From Fomitopsis serialis (Eukaryota > Basidiomycota > Agaricomycetes > Polyporales > Fomitopsidaceae): a DNA stretch of 51,883 nucleotides. Of the stretch, positions 33,803-45,445 are shown piece by piece. Below the pieces are notes generated by a model. That model was not told the origin of the DNA. It saw nothing but the letters and a program-made list of their open reading frames with translations, and did no database searches. Where the stretch lies: the NCBI RefSeq assembly GCF_022376445.1, contig NW_025955240.1, forward strand, positions 1-51,883, in the 5' to 3' direction. The translations under genes and the position numbers were made by a program. How positions within the stretch are numbered: position 1 is the first letter of the stretch; each line of letters begins with the position of its first letter.

Positions 33803-34366
33803 ATGTCCACCAAACTCACGACAGTCCTCATCTTTTGCTTCGCCGTGCTCATCGCTCTGGCTTCTGCCATTCCGGTGAAACGCGATGTCTGGGATCCTAG
33901 GATCATCACGCCCAACGCACAAACCGTGTGGTTGACGGGGCAGAAGTACAACGTAACGTGGTACGTTCCATACGGCTTTGAACAACTTTGAGGTTGCGCT
34001 GAGCCCGATGCACCATCCGTGCGCTGCAGGGAGACCGATGACGCGCCAGTCAACATCACGAACAGCATCGGTCGCGTCGTGCTTGGCAAGAGCGGCATCC
34101 AGAACAAAGGCAAGCATTCCCGCTTGGATCGAATGGTCTATGCCAGTACTGACCGCGACGTCGGCCCCAGCCGTGCTTGCGGGTAACTTCTCTATAAGGC
34201 TTGGAAGTATCGAGATCACCGTTCCCGACGACCTTGAACCCGGCTTTGACTACGACATCGTTTGTGAGCACATGCCCGTTGTTCAGCTCGTCTTCGTCGC
34301 TAATGGCATCTGCACGTAGTGTTCGGCGATTCCGGAAACGAAAGTCCCCTATTCGCCATTCTGTAA
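33803..34366 (+). CDS. KNH/Kre9-like small secreted protein, copy 3
   Basis: Four exons, 33803-33960, 34030-34109, 34171-34263 and 34320-34366, give 125 residues. A signal peptide (VLIFCFAVLIALASA) leads into KRDVWDPRIITPNAQTVW, with the intron again inside the Trp codon of YNVTW. Then follow ITNSIGRVVLGKSG, NFSIRLGSIEITVP, LEPGFDYDIV and LFGDSGNESPLFAIL. It has the same KNH domain and length as copies 2 and 4, with internal exons of 80 and 93 nt. The second intron begins with GC (AAG|GCAAGC) and ends CCCCAG; using it restores the conserved NFS...TVP frame. The function is inferred from family: secreted, cell-wall-associated, no GPI signal. Confidence 0.86.
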
Positions 34367-35223
34367 TGACGTAGAAGGCATACCTTCTGCCTGCTACAAT
34401 CACGGACTGCTCGCGCGGTACAATGCCACTTTTTGTTGTTTGCTACTGTAATGGACATAACAAGGGACATGATCGTTAGCTTAGCACCTCGTTGATGTGG
34501 TGATTGGGTTTGCTCTACGAAGGACAGCTGCGATGATAATCCTGGGTGCAAGTGAAGAAGGACGATGGGCAATGGCGGGACATACTAGTCACAGATTCTA
34601 CGAAACATGGTACAGCGGGGCTCGCAGTTTCATCGCACAGGATGTTACAGAGTGTATGTCATGCTATATCGGGTCGGAAGGTGCTGCAGAACCCGTCGAT
34701 CGACCTAGCGCATATTATTGAGCACAGTTACATACCTGCGGCGAAGACAGTCAGCACACGGATCAAATGAATTTGGAAGTAGAATAGTCTCAGCATAAAG
34801 AGTCGTCACTTCTGCCTCGACGTTAGTCAAGGCAAATCAGGCTCATTAAATCAATAAAACATCACCGACTGAAAGAGTCCCCGATAAGTCGCAAGTCCCG
34901 ACTCACCTGAAGCTCTGAGCTTGACGATTGACTTTCAGTCTTGATGAGAGCGCGCCACAGACACCGCAGTCTATGCATACCAAAAAACAGCATTAGCGAG
35001 CAGAACTCCAGCGGACCAGGGGGACGACATGGATGGAGAGGGGAGGAGGAACGAGTTCGAAAATTGACCAGCATGCGGATCCAGACGCTCGTTCGCGACC
35101 CCGTGATGCATCGCGTAGTACGCGTCGGGCGTCTCGACGACGGTTCATTTCCACGGTTGACTTATCCCTGCGCCTCCTCCGCGCACCCAACTTCACGACT
35201 CACCGCCCGGCGCAAGACTAACC
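34367..35223. other. Intergenic, kinesin upstream region
   Basis: No gene recognised. The final 150 bases are GC-rich and probably the leader of the kinesin mRNA. Confidence 0.55.
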
Positions 35224-38151
35224 ATGGCCTCCTCCAGTTCAAACTCAACAGGCAGATTCGCGCGCCCCGTCCCCTTCACCCCCAAGCGGCCCCATCCCGC
35301 CTCAACTGAGGACCTCACTAGCACCGGCAGGATACCCCGTTCGACAACCCCAAGCCTCCTCAACTCGGCCAAGAAATTCAAGGCGGCTCTTTCGACAGAG
35401 TCTCGCTCACGGCTTATATCGAAGCCTAAGCCAGGACTTGCCTCAGTCCCGGGGTCTCCCACAAAGGATGTGCGCCCGAAGACGCCTACCACCCCCAAGC
35501 GAGGCTCCGAGAGCCCGCTGCTCTTCCCGCTGATCAGCGAGATGGATGTGAGCAGGATCGACCCGGAAGAGGCGCTGGTAGACTTCCAGACTGTAGAGCC
35601 TGGCGACATCTCCGGCGAACTCGATGAGGCTGCGCTCGCAGAATACGGTAAGGAAGACAAAGTACTTGTATCTATAAGGTGGGCATCAGTTGCTCCTACT
35701 GTTATTAATAAGTTGGAATGCAATCTGGGTACCAATTTCACTCATGCAATTATCGCCAGAATACGACCCACCAACGCAACTACCGCATGGCAGACCGCAG
35801 ATACGATACCCAAGAGCATGAAGCTCGACCCCCAGTATTGCAAGACCGCAACAACGACCGCTCAAGACTTCCGCTTCGACGAAATCCTCACCGGTTCCGA
35901 CAACAAGCCGGTGTACACCGCTGTCGCACGCAGCCATGTCTGCGCTGCGATGGACGGCTTCAACGCCGTCATCTTCGCCTACGGTCAAACTGCTAGCGGT
36001 AAGACCTTCACGCTCGTGAGTCCGGCTTTCCCCCTCGCAGACATGTCTATTGAACGGCGGCACTATAGACCGGAGACGAAGACCAACCCGGTATCATCCC
36101 CCGCGCGATGAAGGACATCTTCGCGTACATCCGCCGCACGCCGACGCGCGAGTACCTTCTGCGGTGCTCCTACCTCGAGATTTACAACGAGACGATACAC
36201 GACCTGCTAGCGCCACCCTCGTCCTCCGTCTCGCAGCCCGTGCAGATCCAGGGCACGGGCAACAACGTCATCCTGACGCCGCTCCGCGAGGAGGTCGTCA
36301 CGAGCCTCAAGAGCGTGCGCGAGGTCCTCCATCGCGGGGAGGGCAATCGGCGCACGGCGAGCACGGATTGGAACGAGCGCAGCAGTCGGAGCCATAGTGT
36401 ATTCCGCGTGGTGATCGAGAGTAGGGAGCGCGGGAGCGGTACCGATGAGGGCGGCACCCCGAGCGGGAGGACGACGCCAGGGTTCAGACCCCCGACCCCG
36501 GGTGGACCGAGGCTGCAGGCGAGAGGCGGACGGAGCGTGCAGACGTCTGTTCTGGTAGGCCGTGTAGCCCAGCATTTTTATGTGCATGCTCATTAGATCC
36601 CTATAGAGCCTTATTGATCTTGCCGGCTCCGAGAAGGCTACGTCCGACAAAGAACGGACCCGGGAGGGAAAGTACATCAACACCAGGTGCGTGTCCACGC
36701 CAGCGTGCCGAAGACCAGACTGACATGTCAGCCCAGCTTGCTCACCCTAGGCTCAGTCATCGGGACGCTCGCCGAGAACTCAGCGAAGAACAAGCACGAC
36801 CACGTCCCCTTCCGGAACTCGAAGCTGACGCGGATGCTGCAGCCCTCACTCTCGGGCAACGCGCGCATCTCGGTCATCTGCACGATCAACCCCGACACGA
36901 GCGCGATCGCCGAGTCGACGAGCACGCTCCTCTTCGCGCAGCGCATCAAGAAGGTGCAGCTGAACGCGCAGAAGAAGGAGGTCGTCGACACGGAGGCGCT
37001 CCTCGAGCGGTACAGGAAGGAGATCGACGACCTCAGGAAGAGGCTGTCCGAGAAGGAGGCGGAGGCTCCTGCTTTGAAGCGTCGACTATCTGCTCGCGAG
37101 GTGAACTGTGGATTCTTCGGTTGCGTGGGGCTGTTTGCTGACCTGAATCATTGTGTAGCAACTGGACGAGTCCCGGGCGATGAACGACCTGAACTCTCGC
37201 ATCAGGCAGCTCACGAAGCTCATTCTCACCAGTCAAACTGTTGACGAGAATAAGGATAACGAGTCCCGCCCTGCAAGTCCGACGAAGGTCGACTTCGATA
37301 TGTCTCCTTACCAGGTGTGCAGTTTCGCTGTTTGCAGCGTCTCTTGAAGCTGAGGTCTGTTCAGTTGCAACAAGAACTTCTGTCCGCCCGCAGACATATC
37401 GAGACGCAGGCTACTCAGATTTTGTCCCTAGAGGCTGCCCTGCTCGCGCGACCACAGCTCCCCCCTGATGCGCCAGACAGCGAGAAGGACAGGCTGCTTC
37501 ACGAGCAGACGAAGACTATCCGCGAGCTTGAGATCGTCGTTAAGGGTTACGAAGAAAACCTCGGCGAGCCTTTACGTGCAGTAAGGGAGGATGTAGAAAG
37601 GGAGTGGATCGAGAAGCTGGAGAAGGAGCAGCGGAAGCGGGAAGAGAAGGAAGCGTGGGCAGATGTGCTCGTGAAGCAGCTCGAGAAGGAAAGGAAGGTG
37701 GGAAGATACGTCCAGTCGCTGCGCTCGCATTACGCTCACACGTCGGTGACAGGCCCGCATGAAATTGGAGGATGAGCGGCAGGCTCTGGCAGCCTTCGTG
37801 AAGAAGTTCGATGCACTCGGCCTTAGCACGGGTCTCCCCATGGCGGTTCCGTCGAAGCTGAACCCTCCGATGCCGACGCCCGGCGGTGCGGCGGCGGTTT
37901 TCGCGCAGCGACAGCGGAGTCGGCTGCAATCTATGGACCCAGACCCGACCATGTCGCCAGTCGCGGAGACGGATTCGCCGATGCGCCTTGGCGGGATCGA
38001 ACCGAGTCTCCTTGAAGAGGAGTGGGATGCGGTGGACGACGTTAGCTTTGGCGACGACAGGCCGTTCTTGCCCATGCCCACGAAGTCGAGGAAGGCGTCA
38101 CACAGCCCGGTGCGAGGTGTCTTAGGACGGAAGGAGAACATGCCTGTGTAG
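35224..38151 (+). CDS. Kinesin-7 family motor (CENP-E/Kip2 type)
   Basis: Eight exons: 35224-35678, 35760-36015, 36069-36554, 36607-36686, 36737-37100, 37159-37314, 37365-37697, 37753-38151; 842 residues with every junction in frame. A Ser/Pro/Lys-rich extension of about 145 residues precedes the motor (VLVSIRIRP). Motor motifs are the P-loop GQTASGKTFTL, PGIIPRAMKDIFAYI, YLEIYNETIHDLL, switch I NERSSRSHSVF, switch II LIDLAGSEKA and HVPFRNSKLTRMLQPSLSG. Coiled coil follows (LLERYRKEIDDLRKRLSEKE; EKLEKEQRKREEKE), then a low-complexity tail ending GRKENMPV. It is a microtubule plus-end motor, with role in nuclear or vesicle positioning or chromosome alignment inferred from family. An insert between switch I and switch II (GGTPSGRTTPGFRPPTPGG) enlarges a motor loop. 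Confidence 0.93.
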
Positions 38152-38958
38152 GCATGCATGTATGCACTTCATGATATATCCCTGCGTGTAGCGTTTCATG
38201 GACCCATTACTTAGCTCTGGAAGCCATGTCTTGTATGAACACATTCGATCTTCTGCCATGTTATTTTAGTTGCGTTATGATCATTCGCGTTGGTGTTGAG
38301 TCTTGCGGTCCGTATGATGTATCATGATAAGTATAGCATGTGTAATATTTCACCTTAGTATGTAAGTTATGCGTTGGTCTCGTACCCATCCGTGTGAACC
38401 GCCCCACCAGCGGCGAAATCGGTATGTACGCGCGAGTTGCGGCCGATTGAGTCGGATCTGTTGGCAATGACGCTGACGAAGAACTGGCGACGACCGCTTG
38501 ATATGCATGTAGAAGACACAGCCACGAGGAAATGCTTGCACACGTATGTAAGGATTCTGGGAGGTCTTATATAGACCGGCATCTCGGCCCAACGCGCCAA
38601 GCTCCGAGCGCCGGTTGCCGCAGTGTTCGGCATTCTCGATCGGGACACTGACCAGCCCGATTTGAGAGCCGCCCGCTGCCGATTGGGCTAGAGGGTAATC
38701 GAAGCGGGCGCTTCCGCGCTTGTGACGGAGACACAGACGGTCACGGAGCGGCCGGCAGCCAAACGGCACCAGGAAGATCGGGAATGCGGCTTGAATGCGG
38801 CCGTGGAGGAGTCCAGGAGTGGGTCGCGGCTGGGGCTGACTCAAGATAAATACAACCAGCCATGCCTATCCGTCGTCGCGGAAAGCCCCCCACCTGTAAC
38901 GACCCATCCTGCTCTTGTCTCCCCTTGAGGCACTACGTCGATTCCTTACGAACACGCC
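38152..38958. other. Intergenic, kinesin 3' flank and MFS promoter
   Basis: It holds a single TIR-like sequence at 38375-38411 (separate entry) and a GATAAATA word near 38844, about 115 bp before the MFS start, as a possible TATA element. No gene seen. Confidence 0.55.
38375..38411 (+). repeat. Solo end related to the MITE at 13662
   Basis: The first 22 bases are identical to the MITE arm (TGGTCTCGTACCCATCCGTG plus TG), followed by a diverged GCCCCACCA block. No inverted partner occurs downstream in this window, so this is a truncated element or the end of a longer relative whose other end has decayed. Confidence 0.75.
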
Positions 38959-40947
38959 ATGACTTGGAAGTCCGTACGAGACTCGGGCATAACGTCAGAA
39001 ACCGCCACTCTGCGAGAAGACGCAGACCCTGGCACCTCCAAGGCACCTATGCAGACTAACGATCCGAAGCTTGATTCCGTGGCAGGTCCAGACGCAGCGG
39101 GCGAAAGCCGGACAAGTTCACAATCGCACGAGGACGTTCAGATTGTTGACTGGGACGGTCCAGACGACCCACAAAATCCGAAAAAGTGAGTGACCTCTCA
39201 AGGATATGGGTCGCACACAGCTGAACGTTGCTATATACAGCTGGAGCTTTAAGAAGAAGTGGGCCGCGACGGCCATCGTGTCTGCGTTCACTTTCATCAG
39301 CCCGGTGTCGTCATCAATGATCGCTCCTGCGTCCGATCAATTGGCCCAAGAATTTGGTATCACAAATGAGACCGTCATTGCGTTGGTCACCTCCATATTT
39401 GTGTTAGCCTATGGTGTGTTGGTGGACCATTGAAGTTTCGGAGTATGCGGTCTAATTTTCGTTTCACAGCATTGGGGCCATTGATTCTAGGTCCGCTAAG
39501 TGAGATTTTCGGTCGATCAAGAGTACTCCAACTAGCGAACATGTGGTATCTAGGTGAGCTTGAGTCCGAGCGATTGCGAGATGAACCAGCCTGCTGACTT
39601 CTCAATAGCGTGGAACCTGGGTTGCGGTTTCGCACAAAATACCGGACAAATCCTCGCCTTCCGTTTTCTCGCAGGCTTGGGCGGGAGTGCACCACTTTCG
39701 ATCGGTGGAGGTGTGCTCGGTGACTGCTGGCGACCAGAGGAAAGAGGTCAGGCAATTGCTCTATACTCTCTCGCTCCTCTCCTTGGCCCAGTAATCGGTC
39801 CTGTCTGCGCTGCATGGGTTGCGCAGCGATCTACTTGGCGCTGGGTGGTACGTCCTAACCAAAAGTCCAGACTTTACATTTGACTGACTTTCACGGTGTA
39901 GTTTTGGTCGACAACCATTGTAGACGCTTTCATTCAATGCTTGGGAATATTGTTCCTGCAAGAAAGTGAGTCGCTTCTTGAACATATCAATGGGATCGTC
40001 TTGTCTCACCTGTTATGTGCTACGCTCAGCCTACGCTCCAATCCTATTAGAACGCAAAGCCAATAAAATACGCAAGAACATGGATCCTGAGAAAGCAGAG
40101 AAGCGAATTATCCGCACTGTCTTCGACAGCGCCGATAGACAGTAAGTGCCTACTTAAATGAGGCTAGGTGATAATGTAGACCTGACGTCTTCTTTAGTTG
40201 GCAGGCAATTGTCTCGAAATCGCTCGTCCGCCCCTTCAAGCTCTTCTTCCGCGAGCCGATCATCATGCTCCTCGGCGCCTACATGGCATTTGTCTATGGC
40301 ACGCTCTACTTGTTCCTCACGACCATAGACGGCATCTTCGAAAATACATACAACGAAGCCGTTGGCATCGCCGGTCTCAACTATATTGCGCTCGGTGTTG
40401 GCCTTACCGGTGCGTCACAGTTTAACGCGCGGTCGCTCGATCGGGTATACAAGTACTTCGCGAAGAAGAACAATGGCGTCGGAAGGCCGGAGTTCAGGTT
40501 ACCTACTATGGTTCCTGGTACAATCCTGCTACCAATCGGGCTTCTCATCACTGGCTGGACGGCGCAAAATCACACACATTGGATTGGGCCAGATATCGTG
40601 AGTCCACTTTCGCTCTTAGGTCCAAGGGTCTGCGTCTGACCGCACAACTGCAGGGCATTGCCTTGGTGGGCGCCGGGGTGATCCTGAACTTCCAGTGCAT
40701 CCAAACGTACATCATTGACGCATTCACGCTGCACGCTGCGTCAGCGCTTGCTGCGGCTACCTTCTTGCGTTCCTGCGCAGGCTTCGGCTTCCCGCTGTTC
40801 GCACCGGCGATGTACAACGCACTCGGGTACGGCAAGGGCGATTCTATTCTTGCTGCCGTTGCCATCGTCGTCGGCTGTCCAGCGCCCTGGATATTCTGGA
40901 CGTATGGCGAGCGCATACGTGCGGCGAGCAGGTATGCCCGGAAATAG
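38959..40947 (+). CDS. DHA1-family MFS multidrug/polyamine transporter, tandem copy 1
   Basis: Eight exons: 38959-39185, 39241-39413, 39470-39553, 39609-39847, 39902-39965, 40030-40141, 40198-40597, 40654-40947; 530 residues. A polar N-terminus ends in VDWDGPDDPQNPKNWSFKKK, the classic DHA1 entry. Then come ISPVSSSMIAPASDQLAQEF, LGPLILGPLSEIFGRSRV (motif A), FRFLAGLGGSAPLSIGGG, GPVIGPVCAAW (motif C), STWRWVFW, a central loop with TYAPILLERKA, and the second half with YMAFVYGTLYLFLTT, QCIQTYIIDAFTLHAASALA and GERIRAASRYARK. Twelve membrane helices are expected in the plasma membrane. It exports drugs, toxins or polyamines by proton antiport (family inference). Copy 2 lies 1 kb downstream with the same intron positions except the last. 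Confidence 0.93.
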
Positions 40948-41890
40948 ACTTGTTTGCTTTTGATCGCTTTCTTCACTACTTCACTACCTGTTACTTGAAC
41001 AAACGCCACTCCCATCTCCCCACCTCACACGCAGTCGCATTAAACCTTCAACGGGATACGACCTCTCATGAATTGGAATAACCACTTCACGCTCTCGTCA
41101 CGACTACCCCGGACGTTTCTTGCTCTTGGTTTTTTCACCTATCGCATCGTCCCGTCTTCATGCCATAGAGATACCATATCACGCATACTATAGTAGCACT
41201 GGTCTCACAATCTAGCCGGCCCAACACAAGTGCACCATTTTCATATGAGTCGATAGCAGGAGATCGCACTTGATTGTCTCCTCAGGCAGCTTTGGACAAA
41301 TGCTGGATAGCGCTCGGGGATAATCCCAATACTGATAGACGCCCATAGGTTGGTAAGGCATCGATCTCGATCTCGGGCATTGCCACATCAATCTACCCAC
41401 ATCAATCTAGTCTTAACCAGCCACGACCGTCTGTGTCGTGTTTCCCTCGATCCCTCGAATCTGCACACACCGCGTCTCTTGCAACTGTACAGAGGTTTAC
41501 CCTTCCTCCGAATTGACCCATAACCTTTCTCGCCATGCAATCAACCCGGAGGTGCATGGGGTTGGCGGGACACCTTACGCGTGGGCGAACTGGCTCCGCC
41601 TCCGGTAGACTCGCGCGCCATCATTTTCTTCAGCATTCATAAGGCCTCATTTGGCGAAATCACCACCTGGATCTACTGCGCTTGGTCAGTGTGATCTTCC
41701 GACGGTGACCCTCGGTGACCCCATTTGGCGCGCTTGCGTGCTTACAGTAAGGTTTGTTGACCGGACAGCGGCGAGGTACCCCACCTGGGGCTCCGCGAGT
41801 CTGCCAGTTAGTCGCCGCTGAACCTCGCTGCACAGGGCCCTACGTAACAGCTGAGTCAACTGTCATTATTTCGTGTTCGTTGCAAGATTG
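40948..41890. other. Intergenic between the tandem MFS genes
   Basis: No gene seen. It contains the 3' region of copy 1 and the promoter of copy 2. Confidence 0.6.
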
Positions 41891-41899
41891 TATATAAGG
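41891..41899 (+). promoter_or_regulatory. TATA box of MFS tandem copy 2
   Basis: TATATAAGG lies 112 bp upstream of the ATG at 42003. Confidence 0.7.
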
Positions 41900-42002
41900 A
41901 CGGCGGTTGTCCATTCGGAACGCGGCAGACACTACTTGCTTCGGTCCTCGACACAACTTGTCCTCGAGGAGTGGTCTTGGCCAACACGCACACCGGAAGG
42001 CG

Positions 42003-44042
42003 ATGGTGCCGAACGCGAGCTCTGCAGTTCCGCCCATGAGCGCGATCCCGTCACAGGCATCGCCCGTTCAGGCTCCCCAGGAGGCGGGTGCGTTGACAGG
42101 CACTATGCCACCACGGGCCAGTCAGGACACAGGAGAAACATGCCGAACTGATGTGAACGTAGATCCCGGTGTGCTCATCGTCGATTGGGACGGCCCAGAT
42201 GACCCAGAGAATCCACGAAAGTGAGCAATGCGAGCCCGCAACGTCCATCCTGTTTATTCACACATGTTATTTCTTTAGCTGGTCATTCAAGAAAAGATGG
42301 GCGGCGACAATTGTCGTGTCGTCGTTCAGCTTCGTCAGCCCTGTGACGTCCTCAATTATCGCACCTGCGTCCGAGCAGCTGGCGGAGGAATTTGGGATAA
42401 CTAGTCAGACAGTTATTGCGATGGTCACGTCCATTTTCGTCCTTGCCTATGGTCAGTCCATACATCTCGCTTCGGTACATCAACCGTTCTAATCACGAGC
42501 ACCAGCTATGGGTCCGTTATTGCTCGGACCACTCAGTGAGCTGTTCGGGCGCTCGAGAGTAGTCCAGTTGGCAAATTTGTGGTATATAGGTACGACCGAC
42601 TCATAAATACACCTTTCGACGACTACGCTTACGCATCATCATAGCTTGGAACCTCGGTTATGGCTTCGCCCGGACTCAGTCGCAGATCCTCGCTTTCCGC
42701 TTCCTCTCCGGCTTCGGCGGTGGAGCGGCCCTCGCTATCGGCGGCGGGGTTCTCGGAGACTGTTGGAAACCGCATGAGAGAGGACAGGCGGTGGCCCTGT
42801 ATTCTCTTGCGCCGGTTCTCGGTCCCGTCATGGGACCTATCTGCGGGGCGTGGATTGCGCAGAAGTCGACATGGCGTTGGGTCGTGAGTCTTGTGTCACT
42901 CCGTGGTTTCAATTATGCCTCTGATCATAACGTGTTCAGTTCTGGTCGACGACCATTTTGAGTGCGATCGTAGGATGTGGAGGGTTTCTGATGCTGCGAG
43001 AGAGTAAGGACTCTCTTTCCTAAGACCTGTTGTGACTGATAATAATATCGGTCGCATAGCGTACGCCCCGGTCCTGTTGGAACGCAAGGCAAGAAGGATC
43101 AGGAAGAACATGGGTTCGGAGAAGTCGCAGCACCAAGAAATTCGGACTGTATACGATCACGGCGATAGACAGTGAGCAAAAACTAGTCCTGTAATCGGGG
43201 AGTTACCATATTCAGCGCACATTTAGCTGGAAGCAGATCTACTCGACAGCGCTTTTCCGACCTTTCAAGCTATTTTTCAAGGAGCCGATCATCATGCTTC
43301 TGGGCATATACATGGCTTTTGTCTATGGAACACTCTACCTTTTCCTCACCACGATCGACTCTATCTTCGAGGATGTGTATCGGGAGTCCATCGGAATTGC
43401 TGGTCTGAACTACATCGCTCTTGGTATCGGACTCACCGGCGCTTCGCAAATTAATGCGAGGGTATTGGATCGTCTCTACAGTTATATGGTGAAGAAGAAT
43501 GGGGGTGAGGGCAAGCCGGAGTACAGATTGCCGTCTATGGTGCCAGGAACGCTTCTGCTCCCTATTGGGCTGTTCATCACAGGATGGACAGCGCAGGCCC
43601 ACACGCATTGGATTGCTCCTGACATCGTAAGTCTCTGACCACTTCGAATGCGCAATGAATCCGTCGTAATGACCACGTTTATGCAGGGCATATTCCTCGT
43701 CGGCGCGGGCACTATGCTGAACTTTCAGTGTATACAGACCTATGTCATCGATGCATTCACGCTGTACGCTGCGTCGGCACTCGCGGCCGTGACCTTCCTG
43801 CGCTCATGTGCAGGCTTCGCCTTCCCGCTGTTTGCGCCCGATATGTTCGCTGCGCTTGGGTACGGCAAGGGCGACACGATAATCGCGGTCGTCGCCATCG
43901 TGGTTGGTTGCCCAGCGTAAGTGTTTGGATTGCTGTATCTCAGGATTCACCAGCATATCTCATCCTTGTGGTTCTTAGACCCTTCCTCTTCATGGCGTTC
44001 GGTGAGCGTATCCGCGCTGCAAGCCAATATTCGAACCCATAA
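42003..44042 (+). CDS. DHA1-family MFS multidrug/polyamine transporter, tandem copy 2
   Basis: Nine exons: 42003-42220, 42279-42451, 42506-42589, 42645-42883, 42940-43003, 43060-43171, 43227-43626, 43687-43916, 43979-44042; 527 residues. It is a close paralogue of copy 1: VDWDGPDDPENPRNWSFKKR, VTSSIIAPASEQLAEEF, GPLSELFGRSRV, FRFLSGFGGGAALAIGGG, GPVMGPICGAW, TYAPVLLERKA, YMAFVYGTLYLFLTT, NFQCIQTYVIDAFTLYAASA and GERIRAASQY. Exons 2 to 7 have the same lengths in both copies (173, 84, 239, 64, 112 and 400 nt), which proves tandem duplication after intron fixation. Copy 2 has an extra intron at 43917-43978 (phase 2, inside the PAP motif codons) absent from copy 1. The N-terminal cytoplasmic tails have diverged most. 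Confidence 0.93.
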
Positions 44043-44787
44043 AGGCCCAGGCACCCGACATGCCTGCCATGAGCAGCAACTCGAACGGGACCACTCGCAC
44101 GGTTCAAGATACCCAGGACCGTTCTCCGTATACTCCGGCTCCTGGCGTGTTGCTCCATTGAAGAGACAACACGCTTACCGAAGTGCTATCCAACTAGTAC
44201 TTAGGCGCTATCCAACTAGTGCTCTGAGGTGCTATCCAACTAGTGCTATGAGGCGCCATGCAACTGCCGCCTTTAGCTGCCGCGCAACCAATCATCGTCA
44301 GTAGTACCATGACACCTGCTACGGTTCTTGGGTCTAACCAAACTCTTATTATATATAGGTGTTACCTATCCAGCGCGATGCGACTACTGTACGTAGTAGG
44401 GTTGCTACGAGGTGCTACCTAACTAGTTCCTCCCGGTGCGATGCAACTGGCACCGCACGTTATACATTAAGTTGGTGATGTCGCTCGCTATTGAACAGAA
44501 GTCGACGAGAATCCACAGGATGTGCTCATTATGATGGCCATAATGTCCGCAGGTTCAAGCTGCTGCGTGGTAAATTGAACTCCCTAAATTTCAGAATTCC
44601 TCAGGTTCACGCAGCCGGGATCGAACTCGATATGGTGATGATTGTTCACTTTCAATCAAGAAACTGTACTGCATGTCCTTGACGTACTACGGTAAACAAG
44701 AGTGGGTTCATCATCGGAACTCAACGGGCAACTCGGTAACAACCACATTCAACGGTAGAAGCTCGCTCTTCACGTCGCTTGTGAGTT
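44043..44787. other. Intergenic with degenerate minisatellite
   Basis: No gene is supported. The repeat entry at 44183-44275 and related words up to about 44460 (CAACTAGT, GCGATGCAACTGG) fill much of it. Confidence 0.6.
44183..44275 (+). repeat. Degenerate tandem repeat, unit about 22-24 bp
   Basis: Three close copies of GCTATCCAACTAGT begin at about 44186, 44208 and 44232, each followed by a CT(A/T)(T/G)AGG-like link, and a fourth diverged unit follows. Looser relatives (GGTGCTACCTAACTAGT, GGTGCGATGCAACTGG) appear near 44411-44450. Confidence 0.8.
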
Positions 44788-45350
44788 TCACTGGATGGTG
44801 AAATCTTCGCTGACATTGCCGGAGTCGCCGAACACTGGACGTATTTCGTGAGTGATCGGTGATACACTGAAGGTTACAGTATACTCACGGGTGATATGGT
44901 AGTCAGAACCAGGTACAGCATCCGAAGGGACAGTAACCTCCACGCTACCGTTCTTGAGAGGGAAATTGCTGGCGAGTACGGCTGTTATGACATAGTCAGT
45001 ACACCAGCTCAGCCTGTAGTGCACAGGACCTCAAAGTCAGACGTACAAGAGTCCTGGCCGCTCTTGCTCAGGGTGATTTCGCCGTTAGGGTTGGTGACGC
45101 TAGCCGGTGGGTTGCTTGTGTCCCTGAAACGTATCAAATTCAATTAATATGGATTTGCCTCCTGACATCCTGTAACTCACCAGGTAACGGTGAACACCTG
45201 CCCGTGCTGCCACACGGTCTGTGCGGTCGGCGCCAGAATCTTCGGATCCCAGGTCGCGCGAGCGACATTGTCGGAGCTTGCAGCAGCGAACGCTGGAGCG
45301 GCGGATGCAAGTGCCAGAAGGAGAGCCGTCGAGAGTCGGTTCATGAACAT
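44788..45350 (-). CDS. KNH/Kre9-like small secreted protein, copy 4
   Basis: Minus-strand exons 45350-45181, 45123-45047, 44981-44889 and 44834-44788 give 128 residues. A signal peptide (LSTALLLALASAAPAFA) is followed by RATWDPKILAPTAQTVW, VFTVTW with the conserved intron in the Trp codon, DTSNPPASVTNPNGEITL, NFPLKNGSVEVTVP, VPGSDYHITLFGDSGNVS and the end EDFTIQ. It is the only copy on the minus strand and its internal exons (77 and 93 nt) match copies 2 and 3. The domain matches Kre9/Knh1; there is no GPI anchor signal. The start may be 45350 or the ATG two codons later. Confidence 0.87.
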
Positions 45351-45436
45351 GGCGGTCTGCGTGAGTGTTTCGAGAACGAATGCGACGTGTCCTTCAGAGT
45401 ACGAGTGGCACTGAAGAAAGTGGGACAACATCGTGC

Positions 45437-45445
45437 CCTTATATA
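45437..45445 (-). promoter_or_regulatory. TATA box of KNH-like copy 4
   Basis: The minus strand reads TATATAAGG, about 90 bp upstream of the ATG at 45350. Confidence 0.75.

Noticed and set aside
44611..44628. tRNA-like B box on the minus strand (GTTCGATCCC)
   Set aside because: The flanking bases do not pair as a T stem, and no D arm or anticodon arm was found at the right distance.
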